From an uncultured Clostridia bacterium (GTDB lineage Bacteria > Bacillota > Clostridia > TANB77 > CAG-508), in the NCBI GenBank assembly GCA_947631915.1, contig CANRNC010000018.1, forward strand, positions 1 through 41,902: a stretch of 41,902 bases of DNA, in the 5' to 3' direction. The position numbers and the translations under genes were made by a program. Under the pieces are notes generated by a model that had not been told where the DNA came from, made no database searches, and saw nothing but the letters and a program-made list of their open reading frames with translations. This document shows positions 8,473 through 16,588 of the stretch, piece by piece. The stretch's first letter is position 1, and every line of letters starts with the position of its first letter.

Positions 8473-9171
8473 ATGAGTAATAAAAATAAAGTAAAAATAT
8501 TAAAGGCAATTTTAGCTATAATTACTGTATTAATATTTATTTTTGCAATTATGTATTTTTTTCCTATAATAAAGAATTTATCTACGCCAGAGGGGCAAAT
8601 TCTTTTTAAACAAAAACTAGAAAACTCTAAAATATTAGGAATGTTATCTTTATTTGGATTACAAATTGCACAAATATTTCTAATAATTATTCCAGGAGAG
8701 CCAATAGAAGTTCTAGCAGGAATGTGTTATGGAGGTATAGGTGGATTAATATTTATAACAATTACTACAGCAATTATAACAACAGCTATAATTTTCCTTG
8801 TAAAAAAATTTGGAAGAAGATTTGTATATACGTTTTGCGATAAGAGAAAAATTAAAAAAATTGAAAACAGTAAGTGGTTTAAAGATACAAAGAAAATAGA
8901 GATAATAATGGCAATACTTTTTATAATGCCAGGTACACCAAAAGATTTATTGGTATATATAGCAGGATTATTACCAATAAATCCATGGAAGTTTATATTA
9001 ATTTCTATGATTGCAAGATTTCCATCAGTAATATCTTCTACATTTGCAGGAGAAAATTTAATAGATGGAAATTGGAAAATTTGTATAGCAATTTATGCAA
9101 TTACTTTCTTAATTTCAGCGTTAGTTATTTTTATTGTAAATATAAAAAATAAAAATAAATTAACGGTATAA
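8473..9171 (+). CDS. TVP38/TMEM64 (VTT-domain) family membrane protein (232 aa)
   Basis: AAGAGG ribosome site before the ATG at 8473. One N-terminal membrane segment (about 9-32) is followed by the VTT ('SNARE-associated'/DedA superfamily) core: a re-entrant loop containing IPGEPIEVLAGMCYGGIGG (about 75-95), a membrane helix, the FGRRF motif after the second helix, and a second re-entrant segment MPGTPKDLLVYIAGLLP (about 156-172) with the family's conserved PGTP. Members are thought to act in membrane lipid or ion homeostasis; DedA relatives include undecaprenyl-phosphate and phosphatidylethanolamine translocases. The exact substrate cannot be told. The gene has its own promoter and is followed by the rubredoxin promoter, so it is probably monocistronic. 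Confidence 0.82.
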   Translation: MSNKNKVKILKAILAIITVLIFIFAIMYFFPIIKNLSTPEGQILFKQKLENSKILGMLSLFGLQIAQIFLIIIPGEPIEVLAGMCYGGIGGLIFITITTAIITTAIIFLVKKFGRRFVYTFCDKRKIKKIENSKWFKDTKKIEIIMAILFIMPGTPKDLLVYIAGLLPINPWKFILISMIARFPSVISSTFAGENLIDGNWKICIAIYAITFLISALVIFIVNIKNKNKLTV

Positions 9172-9176
9172 ACAAC

Positions 9177-9206
9177 TTGATTTTTTATAGTTAAGTGATA
9201 TATAAT
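9177..9206 (+). promoter_or_regulatory. Promoter of the rubredoxin gene
   Basis: TTGATT (9177-9182), 18-base spacer, TATAAT (9201-9206). Confidence 0.6.
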
Positions 9207-9255
9207 AATTTAAACAGAAGCAAATCTGAAAAATATTTATATAGGAGTGAATATT

Positions 9256-9396
9256 ATGGGAAAATACAAATGTACAGTATGTGGTTATATTTATGATGAA
9301 GAAGTAGAAGGAGTAAAATTCGAAGATTTACCAGATGATTGGGTATGCCCATTATGTGGAGTTCCAAAAGAAATGTTTGAAAAAGTCGAGGAATAA
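9256..9396 (+). CDS. Rubredoxin, short form (46 aa)
   Basis: Iron electron carrier with the two Cys-x-x-Cys knuckles: CTVCG (C6, C9) and CPLCG (C31, C34), the first followed by YIYD and the second preceded by LPDDWV, as in all rubredoxins. AGGAG ribosome site before the ATG at 9256. At 46 residues it lacks the usual loop (DPxxGxxPGT) between the knuckles, so it resembles the 45-residue short rubredoxin of Desulfovibrio desulfuricans rather than the normal 52-54-residue form. The next gene is a flavodiiron protein, the classic electron acceptor of rubredoxin in oxygen and NO detoxification by anaerobes. A hairpin between the two may make rubredoxin transcript more abundant. Confidence 0.93.
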   Translation: MGKYKCTVCGYIYDEEVEGVKFEDLPDDWVCPLCGVPKEMFEKVEE

Positions 9397-9414
9397 ATTA
9401 ACATAAATATAATT

Positions 9415-9462
9415 AGGGCATGATTAAAGTATTATAATACTATAGATTTTCATGCCCTGTAT
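9415..9462 (+). terminator. Terminator or attenuating hairpin between rubredoxin and flavodiiron genes
   Basis: AGGGCATGA (9415-9423) pairs perfectly with TCATGCCCT (9450-9458); the loop contains a nested AGTAT/ATACT hairpin. It is followed by GTATTTATTTTATT, a broken T run, so termination may be partial. No clear promoter is seen between it and 9498, which suggests readthrough into the flavodiiron gene. Confidence 0.65.
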
Positions 9463-9497
9463 TTATTTTATTAGATTACAAGAAGGGGTTTGAAAAT

Positions 9498-10664
9498 ATG
9501 AAAGATATACAGATTAAAGATGATATATTATATATTGGAGTGGATGATAGAACAATAGATTTATTTGAAAGCCAATATGTTGTACCAAATGGGATATCTT
9601 ATAATTCTTATCTTATAAAAGACGAAAAGAATGTAATAATGGATACTGTTGATAAGAGAAAATCTGAAGAGTGGTTAAGTAATTTAGAAAAAGCACTTGG
9701 AAATGAAAAACCATATTATTTAGTAGTTTCTCATATGGAACCTGATCACGCTTATAATATTGAAACAGTAGCTAGAAAATATAAAGACATGAAAATTGTT
9801 GGAAATGAAAAAACTTTTGTAATGTTACAACAGTTCTTTAATATACCTGATTTAGAAGAAAGAAAAGTAGTTGTTAAAGAGGGAGATACATTAAACATAG
9901 GAAAACATACATTACAATTCTTTATGGCACCAATGGTACATTGGCCAGAAGTTATGGTTACGTATGAGCAAACAGAAAAAATAGTGTTTTCAGCAGATGG
10001 ATTTGGAAAATTTGGAGCATTAGACACAGAAGAAGAATGGCTATGTGAAGCTAGAAGATATTATTTCAACATAGTTGGAAAATATGGTGTACAAGTACAA
10101 GCATTATTAAAAAAATTAGCAACTTTAGATGTTAAAATGATATGTCCATTACATGGACCAATATTAAAAGAAAATTTAGGATATTATATAGATAAATATA
10201 ATACTTGGAGTAGTTATACTCCTGAAGATGATGGAGTTCTAATTGCGTATGCTTCAATACATGGAAATACAGCAAATGCAGCTAGAGAATTAGCGGACAT
10301 ATTAGAAAATAAAGGAGCAAAAAAAGTAGTACTAACAGATTTAACTAGAGATGATATGGCAGAAGCAATAGAGGATGCTTTTAGATACGATAAATTAATA
10401 CTTGCTGCTTCAAGTTACAATATGGGCGTATTTCCACCTATGGAGCAGTTTTTACATCATTTAGCAGGAAAAAATTATCAAAATCGTAAAATAGGTATAA
10501 TAGAAAATGGAACTTGGGCACCATCTGCTGGTAAGTGTATGAAGGATATAATAAATAGTATGAAGGGTATAACAATATGTGAGCCAACCGTTACAATAAT
10601 GTCAACTTTAAATAATGAATCTCGTGAGAAATTGCAACAATTAGCAGAAACAATTTTGAAGTAG
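9498..10664 (+). CDS. fprA: Flavodiiron protein (A-type; O2/NO reductase) (388 aa)
   Basis: Cytoplasmic enzyme that reduces O2 to water (and/or NO to N2O) using electrons from rubredoxin. The N-terminal metallo-beta-lactamase-like domain (about 1-245) carries the diiron ligand set H79-x-E81-x-D83 (SHMEPDH), H148 (MVHWPE), D167 (SADGFG) and H219 (PLHGP), complete and with family spacing. The C-terminal flavodoxin domain (246-388) has the FMN loop YASIHGNTANA at 251-261, and PPMEQFLHHLAGKNYQNRKIG as usual for the family. Length matches class A flavodiiron proteins without extra C-terminal modules. AGAAGGGG ribosome site. The neighbour upstream is its likely redox partner, rubredoxin. Confidence 0.95.
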   Translation: MKDIQIKDDILYIGVDDRTIDLFESQYVVPNGISYNSYLIKDEKNVIMDTVDKRKSEEWLSNLEKALGNEKPYYLVVSHMEPDHAYNIETVARKYKDMKIVGNEKTFVMLQQFFNIPDLEERKVVVKEGDTLNIGKHTLQFFMAPMVHWPEVMVTYEQTEKIVFSADGFGKFGALDTEEEWLCEARRYYFNIVGKYGVQVQALLKKLATLDVKMICPLHGPILKENLGYYIDKYNTWSSYTPEDDGVLIAYASIHGNTANAARELADILENKGAKKVVLTDLTRDDMAEAIEDAFRYDKLILAASSYNMGVFPPMEQFLHHLAGKNYQNRKIGIIENGTWAPSAGKCMKDIINSMKGITICEPTVTIMSTLNNESREKLQQLAETILK

Positions 10665-10715
10665 TAAATACTTATAAGAATTTGCAACAAAAATGTAAAC
10701 ATTGGGGGTAAAATA

Positions 10716-11264
10716 TTGAATGAAATAACAGTGGTAGAAAAGAGAAAGTTAAATAATGCACCAAAGGCTATTATATATTTTTTCATATATTCGTTTATAG
10801 GTTGGTTACTTGAAGTAATATATGCTATGTATGTTGAACGTCGCTTTGTAAATAGAGGATTTTTATTTGGACCTATATGCCCTATATATGGATTTGGAGC
10901 ATTAATATTAATAGCAAGTTTGGGTAAAGTGAAAGGAAATAGATTTCTGAAATTTTTTGTAGCAGTAATATCTTTTTCTGTATTTGAGTATATTGTTTCT
11001 TATGTATTGGAGGTTATGTTCAATCAAAGATGGTGGGATTATTCAAATGATATACTAAATTTAAATGGAAGAATAAGCCTTTTATATTCATTATTATGGG
11101 GAGTACTTGGAATATTATTTACAGAGAAAATACATCCAATGATTAGAGGTCAAGTGGAAAAGATATCTTTATTAATTCCAAAAGTAATACAGATATGTAT
11201 AATATGTGCTTTAGTTGCTGGATTTATTATTGATGAAGTCTTTTCAATTTTAGGATATCTTTAA
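10716..11264 (+). CDS. CmpB-family (PF06541-like) membrane protein (182 aa)
   Basis: TTG start at 10716 behind a GGGGG ribosome site seven bases upstream. The next possible starts are far inside the conserved part. Five or so membrane segments. Family hallmarks are FIYSFIGWLLEVIYA (near residue 22), VNRGFLFGPICPIYGFGA (about 46-63), FEYIVSYVLE (about 88-97) and the WWDYS...NLNGRISLLYSLLWG string (about 104-128). The family is named 'putative ABC-transporter type IV' in databases, but has no demonstrated transport function. The next gene is a paralogue, so the pair probably arose by tandem duplication and may form a heteromer. It may be cotranscribed with the flavodiiron gene, since only 51 bases separate them. 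Confidence 0.8.
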   Translation: MNEITVVEKRKLNNAPKAIIYFFIYSFIGWLLEVIYAMYVERRFVNRGFLFGPICPIYGFGALILIASLGKVKGNRFLKFFVAVISFSVFEYIVSYVLEVMFNQRWWDYSNDILNLNGRISLLYSLLWGVLGILFTEKIHPMIRGQVEKISLLIPKVIQICIICALVAGFIIDEVFSILGYL

Positions 11265-11312
11265 AAAATAATATTTTTATGTAGTATATTTATAAAAAGG
11301 AATGTATAGTAG

Positions 11313-12101
11313 ATGAAGAATAAAAGTTTTACAATAGCTGGAATTAGTATATGGAGAATATTAGCTTATTTTGTAATATATAGTTTTATAGGTTTTTTAA
11401 TAGAAACTTTGTATGCGTTTGTTTTGTATGGAGTTATTGAATCAAGACAAAGTTTTTTATATGGACCATTTTGCTCTATTTATGGACTGGGTGCTGTTGT
11501 AATGATATGTGTATTACAATACTTTGGAAAAAATGGACATACATTATTTTTAGGTGGTTTTCTTACTGGGAGTTTTATAGAATATATAGTAAGTTTCATT
11601 GGAGAAAAACTACTGAATACCAAATGGTGGGATTATTCAGATAAATTTTTAAATATAAACGGAAGAATATGTTTTGTTTATTCTATATTTTGGGGATTAT
11701 TAGGCTTATATTTAATAAAAGTTGTAAATCCTCGAATTGATAAGTTAATAGATTGGATAAAAACTAAATTAGGAGAAGCAAGGTCAAAAGTTATTTCAAC
11801 TATTTTAACAGTATTATTATTGATAGATTGTGTAGCTTCTGGTGTAGCTATAGATTTTTTCTTAACAAGAGTAGCTGTAGAAAATAATTTAGATGTTGAA
11901 AACACACAAGAAATAAGAGAAAAATATAATAAGATATGTGAAAATGAGGATTTAGCTAACTTTGTAAATAAATATTGGGGAAATGAAAAGATGATAAGAA
12001 CATATCCAAATTTAACTATGAGATTGGAAAATGGAGAATTTATAATGATAAAAAATCTTTATCCAGATATTCAATCATATTATTTAAAAATAAAAAAATA
12101 A
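11313..12101 (+). CDS. CmpB-family (PF06541-like) membrane protein with C-terminal extension (262 aa)
   Basis: Paralogue of the preceding gene: FVIYSFIGFLIETLYA, SFLYGPFCSIYGLGA, IEYIVSFIGE and KWWDYSDKFLNINGRICFVYSIFWG are in the same order. It differs in having a further membrane segment (about 163-180) and a polar C-terminal domain of about 80 residues after it (from VENNLDVENTQ), absent from the shorter copy. AAAAGGA ribosome site before the ATG at 11313. It ends 18 bases before the alkyltransferase gene, so the two are probably in one operon. Function unknown. Confidence 0.8.
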   Translation: MKNKSFTIAGISIWRILAYFVIYSFIGFLIETLYAFVLYGVIESRQSFLYGPFCSIYGLGAVVMICVLQYFGKNGHTLFLGGFLTGSFIEYIVSFIGEKLLNTKWWDYSDKFLNINGRICFVYSIFWGLLGLYLIKVVNPRIDKLIDWIKTKLGEARSKVISTILTVLLLIDCVASGVAIDFFLTRVAVENNLDVENTQEIREKYNKICENEDLANFVNKYWGNEKMIRTYPNLTMRLENGEFIMIKNLYPDIQSYYLKIKK

Positions 12102-12119
12102 AAAATGGAGAAAATAAAT

Positions 12120-12407
12120 ATGACAGAATTTGAAAAGAGAGTTTACGAAATCGTTAAATCAATTCCATATGGACAAGTTATGACATATAAAGAAGTGGCA
12201 ATGCATTTAGGAAATGAAAAGTTGTGCAGAGCAGTTGGAAATGCTCTACATAAAAATCCTAATCATGATGAAATTCCATGTCATAGAGTAGTCAATTCCA
12301 AATATGAATTATCAGGTAATTTCGCATTTGGAGGACCAAATGGACAAAAAGAATATTTAGAAAAAGAAGGAGTTAAAGTAAAAAATAATAAGGTAATAAT
12401 TACATAA
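12120..12407 (+). CDS. ogt: Single-domain O6-alkylguanine-DNA alkyltransferase (95 aa)
   Basis: DNA repair protein that moves an alkyl group from O6-alkylguanine to its own cysteine. It contains only the C-terminal catalytic domain: IPYGQVMTYKEVA (helix-turn-helix entry, about 15-27), CRAVGNALHKNP (recognition helix with the Asn hinge, about 36-47) and the acceptor motif PCHRV with C54. Because the Cys is present, it should be a true transferase rather than an alkyltransferase-like (PWHR) sensor. The N-terminal Ada-like domain found in full-length Ogt (about 160-170 aa) is missing. I chose ATG 12120 because GGAG at 12107-12110 is nine bases upstream; an in-frame ATG at 12105 would leave that signal inside the gene. 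Operon with the GT51 gene downstream. Confidence 0.85.
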   Translation: MTEFEKRVYEIVKSIPYGQVMTYKEVAMHLGNEKLCRAVGNALHKNPNHDEIPCHRVVNSKYELSGNFAFGGPNGQKEYLEKEGVKVKNNKVIIT

Positions 12408-12422
12408 AAATTGGAGGTTTAA

Positions 12423-13136
12423 ATGAAGTTTTTAAAAAAAGTAGTAATTATACTAATAATATTATTAATTTTAGCTGGACTAGCTATAACATCAATAGCA
12501 ATACGTGATGGATATACCATGTACAAGTATGCAATACAGCAAACTTCATTATCAGATAAGGTAGAAAGTATTAAGCAAAAAGACAATTACACAAGAATGG
12601 ATGAATTACCTAAAATTTATGTAGATGCAGTATTGGCAGTTGAAGATCATAGATTTTATCAACATGGTGCAATAGATATAATTTCGATAGGTAGAGCTGT
12701 GGCAAAAGATTTACAAGAAATGAGTTTTGTGGAAGGAGGAAGTACTATTACACAACAACTTGCAAAAAATATGTATTTCACTCAAGAGAAAAAAATAACA
12801 AGAAAAATAGCGGAAGTTTTTATGGCATTAGAAATAGAAAAAGCTTATCCTAATAAAGAAGAAATATTAGAGCTATATTTGAATACAAGTTATTTTGGAG
12901 ATGGATATTATACTGTAAAAGAAGCATCTAGAGGTTATTTTGATAAAGAACCTATAGATATGACAGAATACGAAAGTATAATGCTAGCAGGTATTCCAAA
13001 TGCACCAAGTGTATATGCTCCTACCAAAAACCCAGAATTAGCAAAACAAAGACAAAGGCAAGTTGCTGATGCTATGGTGAAATATGGATATATTAGTCAA
13101 GAAGAAATAGACAAAATAATAGAAGAAAAAAAGTAG
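12423..13136 (+). CDS. Monofunctional peptidoglycan glycosyltransferase, GT51 family (237 aa)
   Basis: Membrane-bound enzyme that polymerises lipid II into glycan strands. An N-terminal membrane anchor (about 5-27) is followed by the GT51 domain with all five motifs: EDHRFYQHGAID (catalytic Glu 74), GGSTITQQLAKNMY (105-118), RKIAEVFMALEIEK (127-140), KEEILELYLNTSYFGDGYY (about 145-163, containing the second catalytic Glu) and the A-x-L/I-A-x-P-type motif (AGIPNAPSVYAPTKNP). There is no transpeptidase (PBP) domain: the gene ends at about residue 237, the normal size for MtgA/MGT proteins, so it is not a truncated class A PBP. TTGGAGG ribosome site. Convergent with the P-type ATPase, with a shared hairpin between them. 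Confidence 0.92.
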   Translation: MKFLKKVVIILIILLILAGLAITSIAIRDGYTMYKYAIQQTSLSDKVESIKQKDNYTRMDELPKIYVDAVLAVEDHRFYQHGAIDIISIGRAVAKDLQEMSFVEGGSTITQQLAKNMYFTQEKKITRKIAEVFMALEIEKAYPNKEEILELYLNTSYFGDGYYTVKEASRGYFDKEPIDMTEYESIMLAGIPNAPSVYAPTKNPELAKQRQRQVADAMVKYGYISQEEIDKIIEEKK

Positions 13137-13137
13137 A

Positions 13138-13162
13138 CACGAGTTATCGTGCCTATTTTTTT
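13138..13162 (+). terminator. Terminator between convergent genes
   Basis: CACGA (13138-13142) pairs with TCGTG (13147-13151) around a 4-base loop, followed by CCTATTTTTTT. The stem is short but the T run is good for the + strand gene. I see no separate strong terminator for the - strand ATPase. Confidence 0.55.
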
Positions 13163-13192
13163 ATATAGTAGGAATTTTCTCTTTCAAATTTT

Positions 13193-15805
13193 TTATATCC
13201 ATTCACCGTATTTTTTAATATAGACTTTCTTTGCAAAAATTGCAACAAAACAATACAAAATAGGAATTCCTATGATAATTGAAAAATATTTAGGTGCAAG
13301 TGCAGTAAGTCCAATTACTTTACCTAGAAATGTAAAAGGTATAATTAGTGCAATAATACTCAACAATATAGAAGATAGGTACACATATTTAGAAGCATTA
13401 CTCTCTTTAAAAGGTATTTTTGCAGTTCTAATTACATGCATTCCAAGGAGATTTGATACTATACTATAAGTAAACCAGATTGTTTGAAATATAGCAGCTT
13501 CACGAACACCAAATACAAACCAAACTAGTGCAAAAACAATTAAGTCAAATGCTGAACTAAGTGGTCCCATAAAAATCATAAAATGTTTAAGACCTTTAAT
13601 GTCAATTCTTTTAGGTTTGTTTAGATATTCTTCATCAACATTATCTAAAGGTAAAGTTAATTGTCCAAAATCATATAGTAACCCTTCGACTAGAAGTTGA
13701 ATAGGAGTCTCTGGCAAGAAAGGTAGAAGTACACTAGCAATAATCACAGAAACAACTTCTCCAAAGTTAAAACTTGCAGCAAGTTTAATATATTTCATTA
13801 AATTTGCAAAAGTATGACGCCCTTCTTTAACACCATCTAACAAAACATGTAAATCTTTTTCCAAAAGAATAATATCAGCAGATTCTTTAGCAATATCAAC
13901 AGCAGTATCTACAGAAACACCTACATCTGAATTCATAAGTGAAGGACTATCATTTATTCCGTCTCCCATGTATCCTACAATATTTCCGGCATCTTTTAAA
14001 AGTCTTACAATACGAGCTTTTTGAATAGGAGAGAGTTTAGCAAAAACATTGCACCTTTTAAAGATTCTTTTAACAGCTAAATCTGAAAGTTTATCTAATT
14101 CATTACCTGTGACTATTTTAGAAGATTTTATACCAACTTTATCGCAAATACATTTTGTGACTTCAACATTATCACCAGTTAGTACGATAACTTTGATTCC
14201 GTTTTTACCTAGTTTTTCAATAGCTGATTTCGCAGATTCTTTTGGTGGATCCAAGAATCCAATAAATCCCATTAATACCATATTTTTTTCATCTGAAACA
14301 TCAAAATTTATTGATTTGTCAAGGTTATTTTTTTGACAAATTGCAACAACACGAAGACCATCTTTATTCAGATTTTTTGCGATTCTTTTCATATTATCTT
14401 TAATTTCATTAGTAATAGGTGAAACTTGTCCTTGATAATTGATTAGAGTGGATATACTTAATATTTCTTCTACTGCACCTTTAGTAATAAGTTGAGTTTT
14501 TTGACCATCAGTTACAACAACAGAAAGACGTCTACGTGAAAAATCAAAAGGAATTTCATCAATTTTTTTATATTTTTCAGAGATATCTTTCATTCCATTT
14601 TCAAATCCACGATTTATTACAGCTTCGTCAATATTACTTCTAAGTCCAGTTTGGAAATAGGCATTAAGGAAAGCATGTTTTAATACTCCGAGATTTTCAT
14701 TGCCCATAACATCCAAATATTTTTCCAAGATTATTTTGTCTTCTGTCAATGTTCCTGTTTTGTCTGTACAAAGTACATTCATTGCACCAAAACTTTGTAT
14801 AGAGTCCAATTTTTTTACAATAGTTTTTTTCTTGGACATTTTTAATGCACCTTTAGATAAACTTGAAGACAATATTACAGGGAGTAGAAGAGGAGTAATA
14901 CATATGGCTATTGCGACTGCGAAAGTGAATGAAGTTACAATATTATGTTTCCAAACTGTTAATAGGAATACTATAGGTATTAATATAAGCATGATACGGA
15001 TTAAGAATTTACTAATGCTTTCAATACCTTTTTGAAATGCAGTTTTTGGTTTACCATTAGTTAGTGTATGAGCAACCTTACCAAAGTAAGTATTATCACC
15101 AGTTAAGACTACAATGCCTTTGGCACTACCACTTATTACATTTGTCCCCATAAAACAAATTGTATCTATATCTGAAAGACTATCTATAAAATCAGTAACT
15201 TCACTATTTGATATTTTTTTTATTGCATCAGATTCACCAGTTAATGAAGACTGTCCAACATATAAATCTTTTGATTCTATAATACGCAAATCAGCAGGAA
15301 TCATATCACCAGCAGAAAGAATTACAGTATCACCAATAACAAGATCTTTAAAAGGAACTTTTACTTTTGTACCATTTCTAACTACAGTTGCAGTAGTTGA
15401 AACTAATTGCTTTAACTTTTCAGCAGCTAAATTAGAACGATATTCTGAAAAGAAATCTAATAAAGTACTAATTGCTACTAATACTAGAATAACTATAATG
15501 TTAGCATAGTTAGGACTTTCAGCCAAGTACACATCTGTATAGCATAAGACTATGGCTATCCCTAATAAAATACTATTAAAAGGAGTAAATAAACTACTAA
15601 AAAGGTAGTTGTACCACTTTTTAGAATGTGTTTGCTTTATCTCATTATATCCATAGGCATTAATTCTACTTAAAACTTCTGAATCACTTAATCCATCATT
15701 TGTTACTTTAAATTGCGATATTATATCTTCAACAGATTTCTTACATAAATCACCATAAATTTTATCAATATTTACATCTTCTTTTTTATCATTTGCCATT
15801 ATCAT
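13193..15805 (-). CDS. mgtA: MgtA-like (P3B-type) cation-transporting P-type ATPase (870 aa)
   Basis: Integral membrane ATPase of the Mg2+ importer group. Motifs: actuator TGES (189-192), phosphorylation site DKTGT with D348, hinge GDGINDSP, and the MgtA-type C-terminal region FNFGEVVSV, LPFLP, LLYDFGQL, LDNVDEEYLNKP and FMIFMGP. These strings and the length match MgtA/MgtB better than Ca2+ or Na+/K+ pumps. Oddly, the M4 motif, expected as T-P-E-M-L-P, reads TPLLLP (304-309): the acidic residue that lines the ion path in P-type pumps is Leu here. QNLLYD in the M6 region reads EGLLYD, which may restore one charge. Start: ATG 15805, or ATG 15799 two codons on; both lie within reach of AGGAAAGGA. 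It is the only - strand gene. No M-box-like leader is visible. Confidence 0.85.
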   Translation of the reverse strand: MIMANDKKEDVNIDKIYGDLCKKSVEDIISQFKVTNDGLSDSEVLSRINAYGYNEIKQTHSKKWYNYLFSSLFTPFNSILLGIAIVLCYTDVYLAESPNYANIIVILVLVAISTLLDFFSEYRSNLAAEKLKQLVSTTATVVRNGTKVKVPFKDLVIGDTVILSAGDMIPADLRIIESKDLYVGQSSLTGESDAIKKISNSEVTDFIDSLSDIDTICFMGTNVISGSAKGIVVLTGDNTYFGKVAHTLTNGKPKTAFQKGIESISKFLIRIMLILIPIVFLLTVWKHNIVTSFTFAVAIAICITPLLLPVILSSSLSKGALKMSKKKTIVKKLDSIQSFGAMNVLCTDKTGTLTEDKIILEKYLDVMGNENLGVLKHAFLNAYFQTGLRSNIDEAVINRGFENGMKDISEKYKKIDEIPFDFSRRRLSVVVTDGQKTQLITKGAVEEILSISTLINYQGQVSPITNEIKDNMKRIAKNLNKDGLRVVAICQKNNLDKSINFDVSDEKNMVLMGFIGFLDPPKESAKSAIEKLGKNGIKVIVLTGDNVEVTKCICDKVGIKSSKIVTGNELDKLSDLAVKRIFKRCNVFAKLSPIQKARIVRLLKDAGNIVGYMGDGINDSPSLMNSDVGVSVDTAVDIAKESADIILLEKDLHVLLDGVKEGRHTFANLMKYIKLAASFNFGEVVSVIIASVLLPFLPETPIQLLVEGLLYDFGQLTLPLDNVDEEYLNKPKRIDIKGLKHFMIFMGPLSSAFDLIVFALVWFVFGVREAAIFQTIWFTYSIVSNLLGMHVIRTAKIPFKESNASKYVYLSSILLSIIALIIPFTFLGKVIGLTALAPKYFSIIIGIPILYCFVAIFAKKVYIKKYGEWI

Positions 15806-15857
15806 CGTTCCTTTCCTAGATACAAAGATAATTAAATTTTTTATTATATATTTTACT

Positions 15858-15886
15858 TCTATATAATAATACCCATTTTATCACAA
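15858..15886 (-). promoter_or_regulatory. Possible promoter of the P-type ATPase
   Basis: On the - strand: TTGTGA (complement of 15881-15886), 17-base spacer, TATAGA (complement of 15858-15863). The match is moderate in an AT-rich region. Confidence 0.4.
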
Positions 15887-15965
15887 ATAAAACATTATGA
15901 CACACTATTTATTAAAAATATCAAATATTAATTAAAAACCATATGATAGTAATAGGTGAGTATAT

Positions 15966-16505
15966 ATGAAGATATTACAATCATTAAAGGAATTATATGA
16001 AGACGCTAAAAATATTAAAGAAAAAGATCCAGCATCAAGAAGTATTCTAGAAGTAGTTATATTGTATCCAGGATTTCATATATTAGTGTTTCATAGAATA
16101 TCTCATTTCTTGTATGTTCATAAGTTATTTTTTCTGGCAAGATTAAATTCACAATTAGGAAGATTTTTTACTGGTATTGAAATACATCCAGGAGCCCAAA
16201 TAGGTAGAAGATTATTCATAGATCATGGAATGGGTATTGTAATTGGAGAAACAGCAACAATAGGAAACGATTGCACTATATATCATAATGTTACTTTAGG
16301 TGGAACGGGAAAAGATAAAAATAAAAGACATCCTGATATAAGTGATAATGTAATGATAGGTTGCGGTAGTAAGATTTTAGGACCTATAAAAATAGGAGCT
16401 AATGTTAAAATTGGGGCAAATACGATAGTATTAAAAGATATTCCTAGTAATGTAACAGTTGTTAGATGTAATGAGATAATAAAAAATGAGAAAAAAAATA
16501 ATTAA
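15966..16505 (+). CDS. cysE: Serine O-acetyltransferase (179 aa)
   Basis: Cytoplasmic enzyme acetylating L-serine with acetyl-CoA, the first step of cysteine synthesis. A short helical N-terminal part (about 1-70, with [16 protein letters not shown] and FHRISHFLY) precedes a left-handed beta-helix of hexapeptide repeats (72-165). Active-site strings are conserved: [25 protein letters not shown] (catalytic Asp86-His87 pair), [18 protein letters not shown] and GAGS/AGA-like turns ([25 protein letters not shown]). The length matches the short form common in Bacillota. The start at 15966 follows AGGTGAG. No O-acetylserine sulfhydrylase or T-box leader is nearby, so the pathway partner is elsewhere. 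Confidence 0.92.
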   Translation: MKILQSLKELYEDAKNIKEKDPASRSILEVVILYPGFHILVFHRISHFLYVHKLFFLARLNSQLGRFFTGIEIHPGAQIGRRLFIDHGMGIVIGETATIGNDCTIYHNVTLGGTGKDKNKRHPDISDNVMIGCGSKILGPIKIGANVKIGANTIVLKDIPSNVTVVRCNEIIKNEKKNN

Positions 16506-16588
16506 TATAACATTTTTAAAAATTCAATCTTATTTCAATGTTAAGGGGGTATATTATAGTCAAATATAAAACAAAGGGAGTGAATAAA

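Noticed and set aside
15806-15965. M-box or other Mg2+ riboswitch ahead of the P-type ATPase
   Set aside because: The space is only about 160 bases, very AT-rich, with no conserved M-box blocks or terminator hairpin.
16538-16588. Longer N-terminus of the beta-helix protein (MLRGYIIVKYKTKGVNK)
   Set aside because: The start at 16589 has the correct AAGGGAG site and gives a proper membrane anchor; the longer version puts charged residues and the ribosome site inside the coding part.
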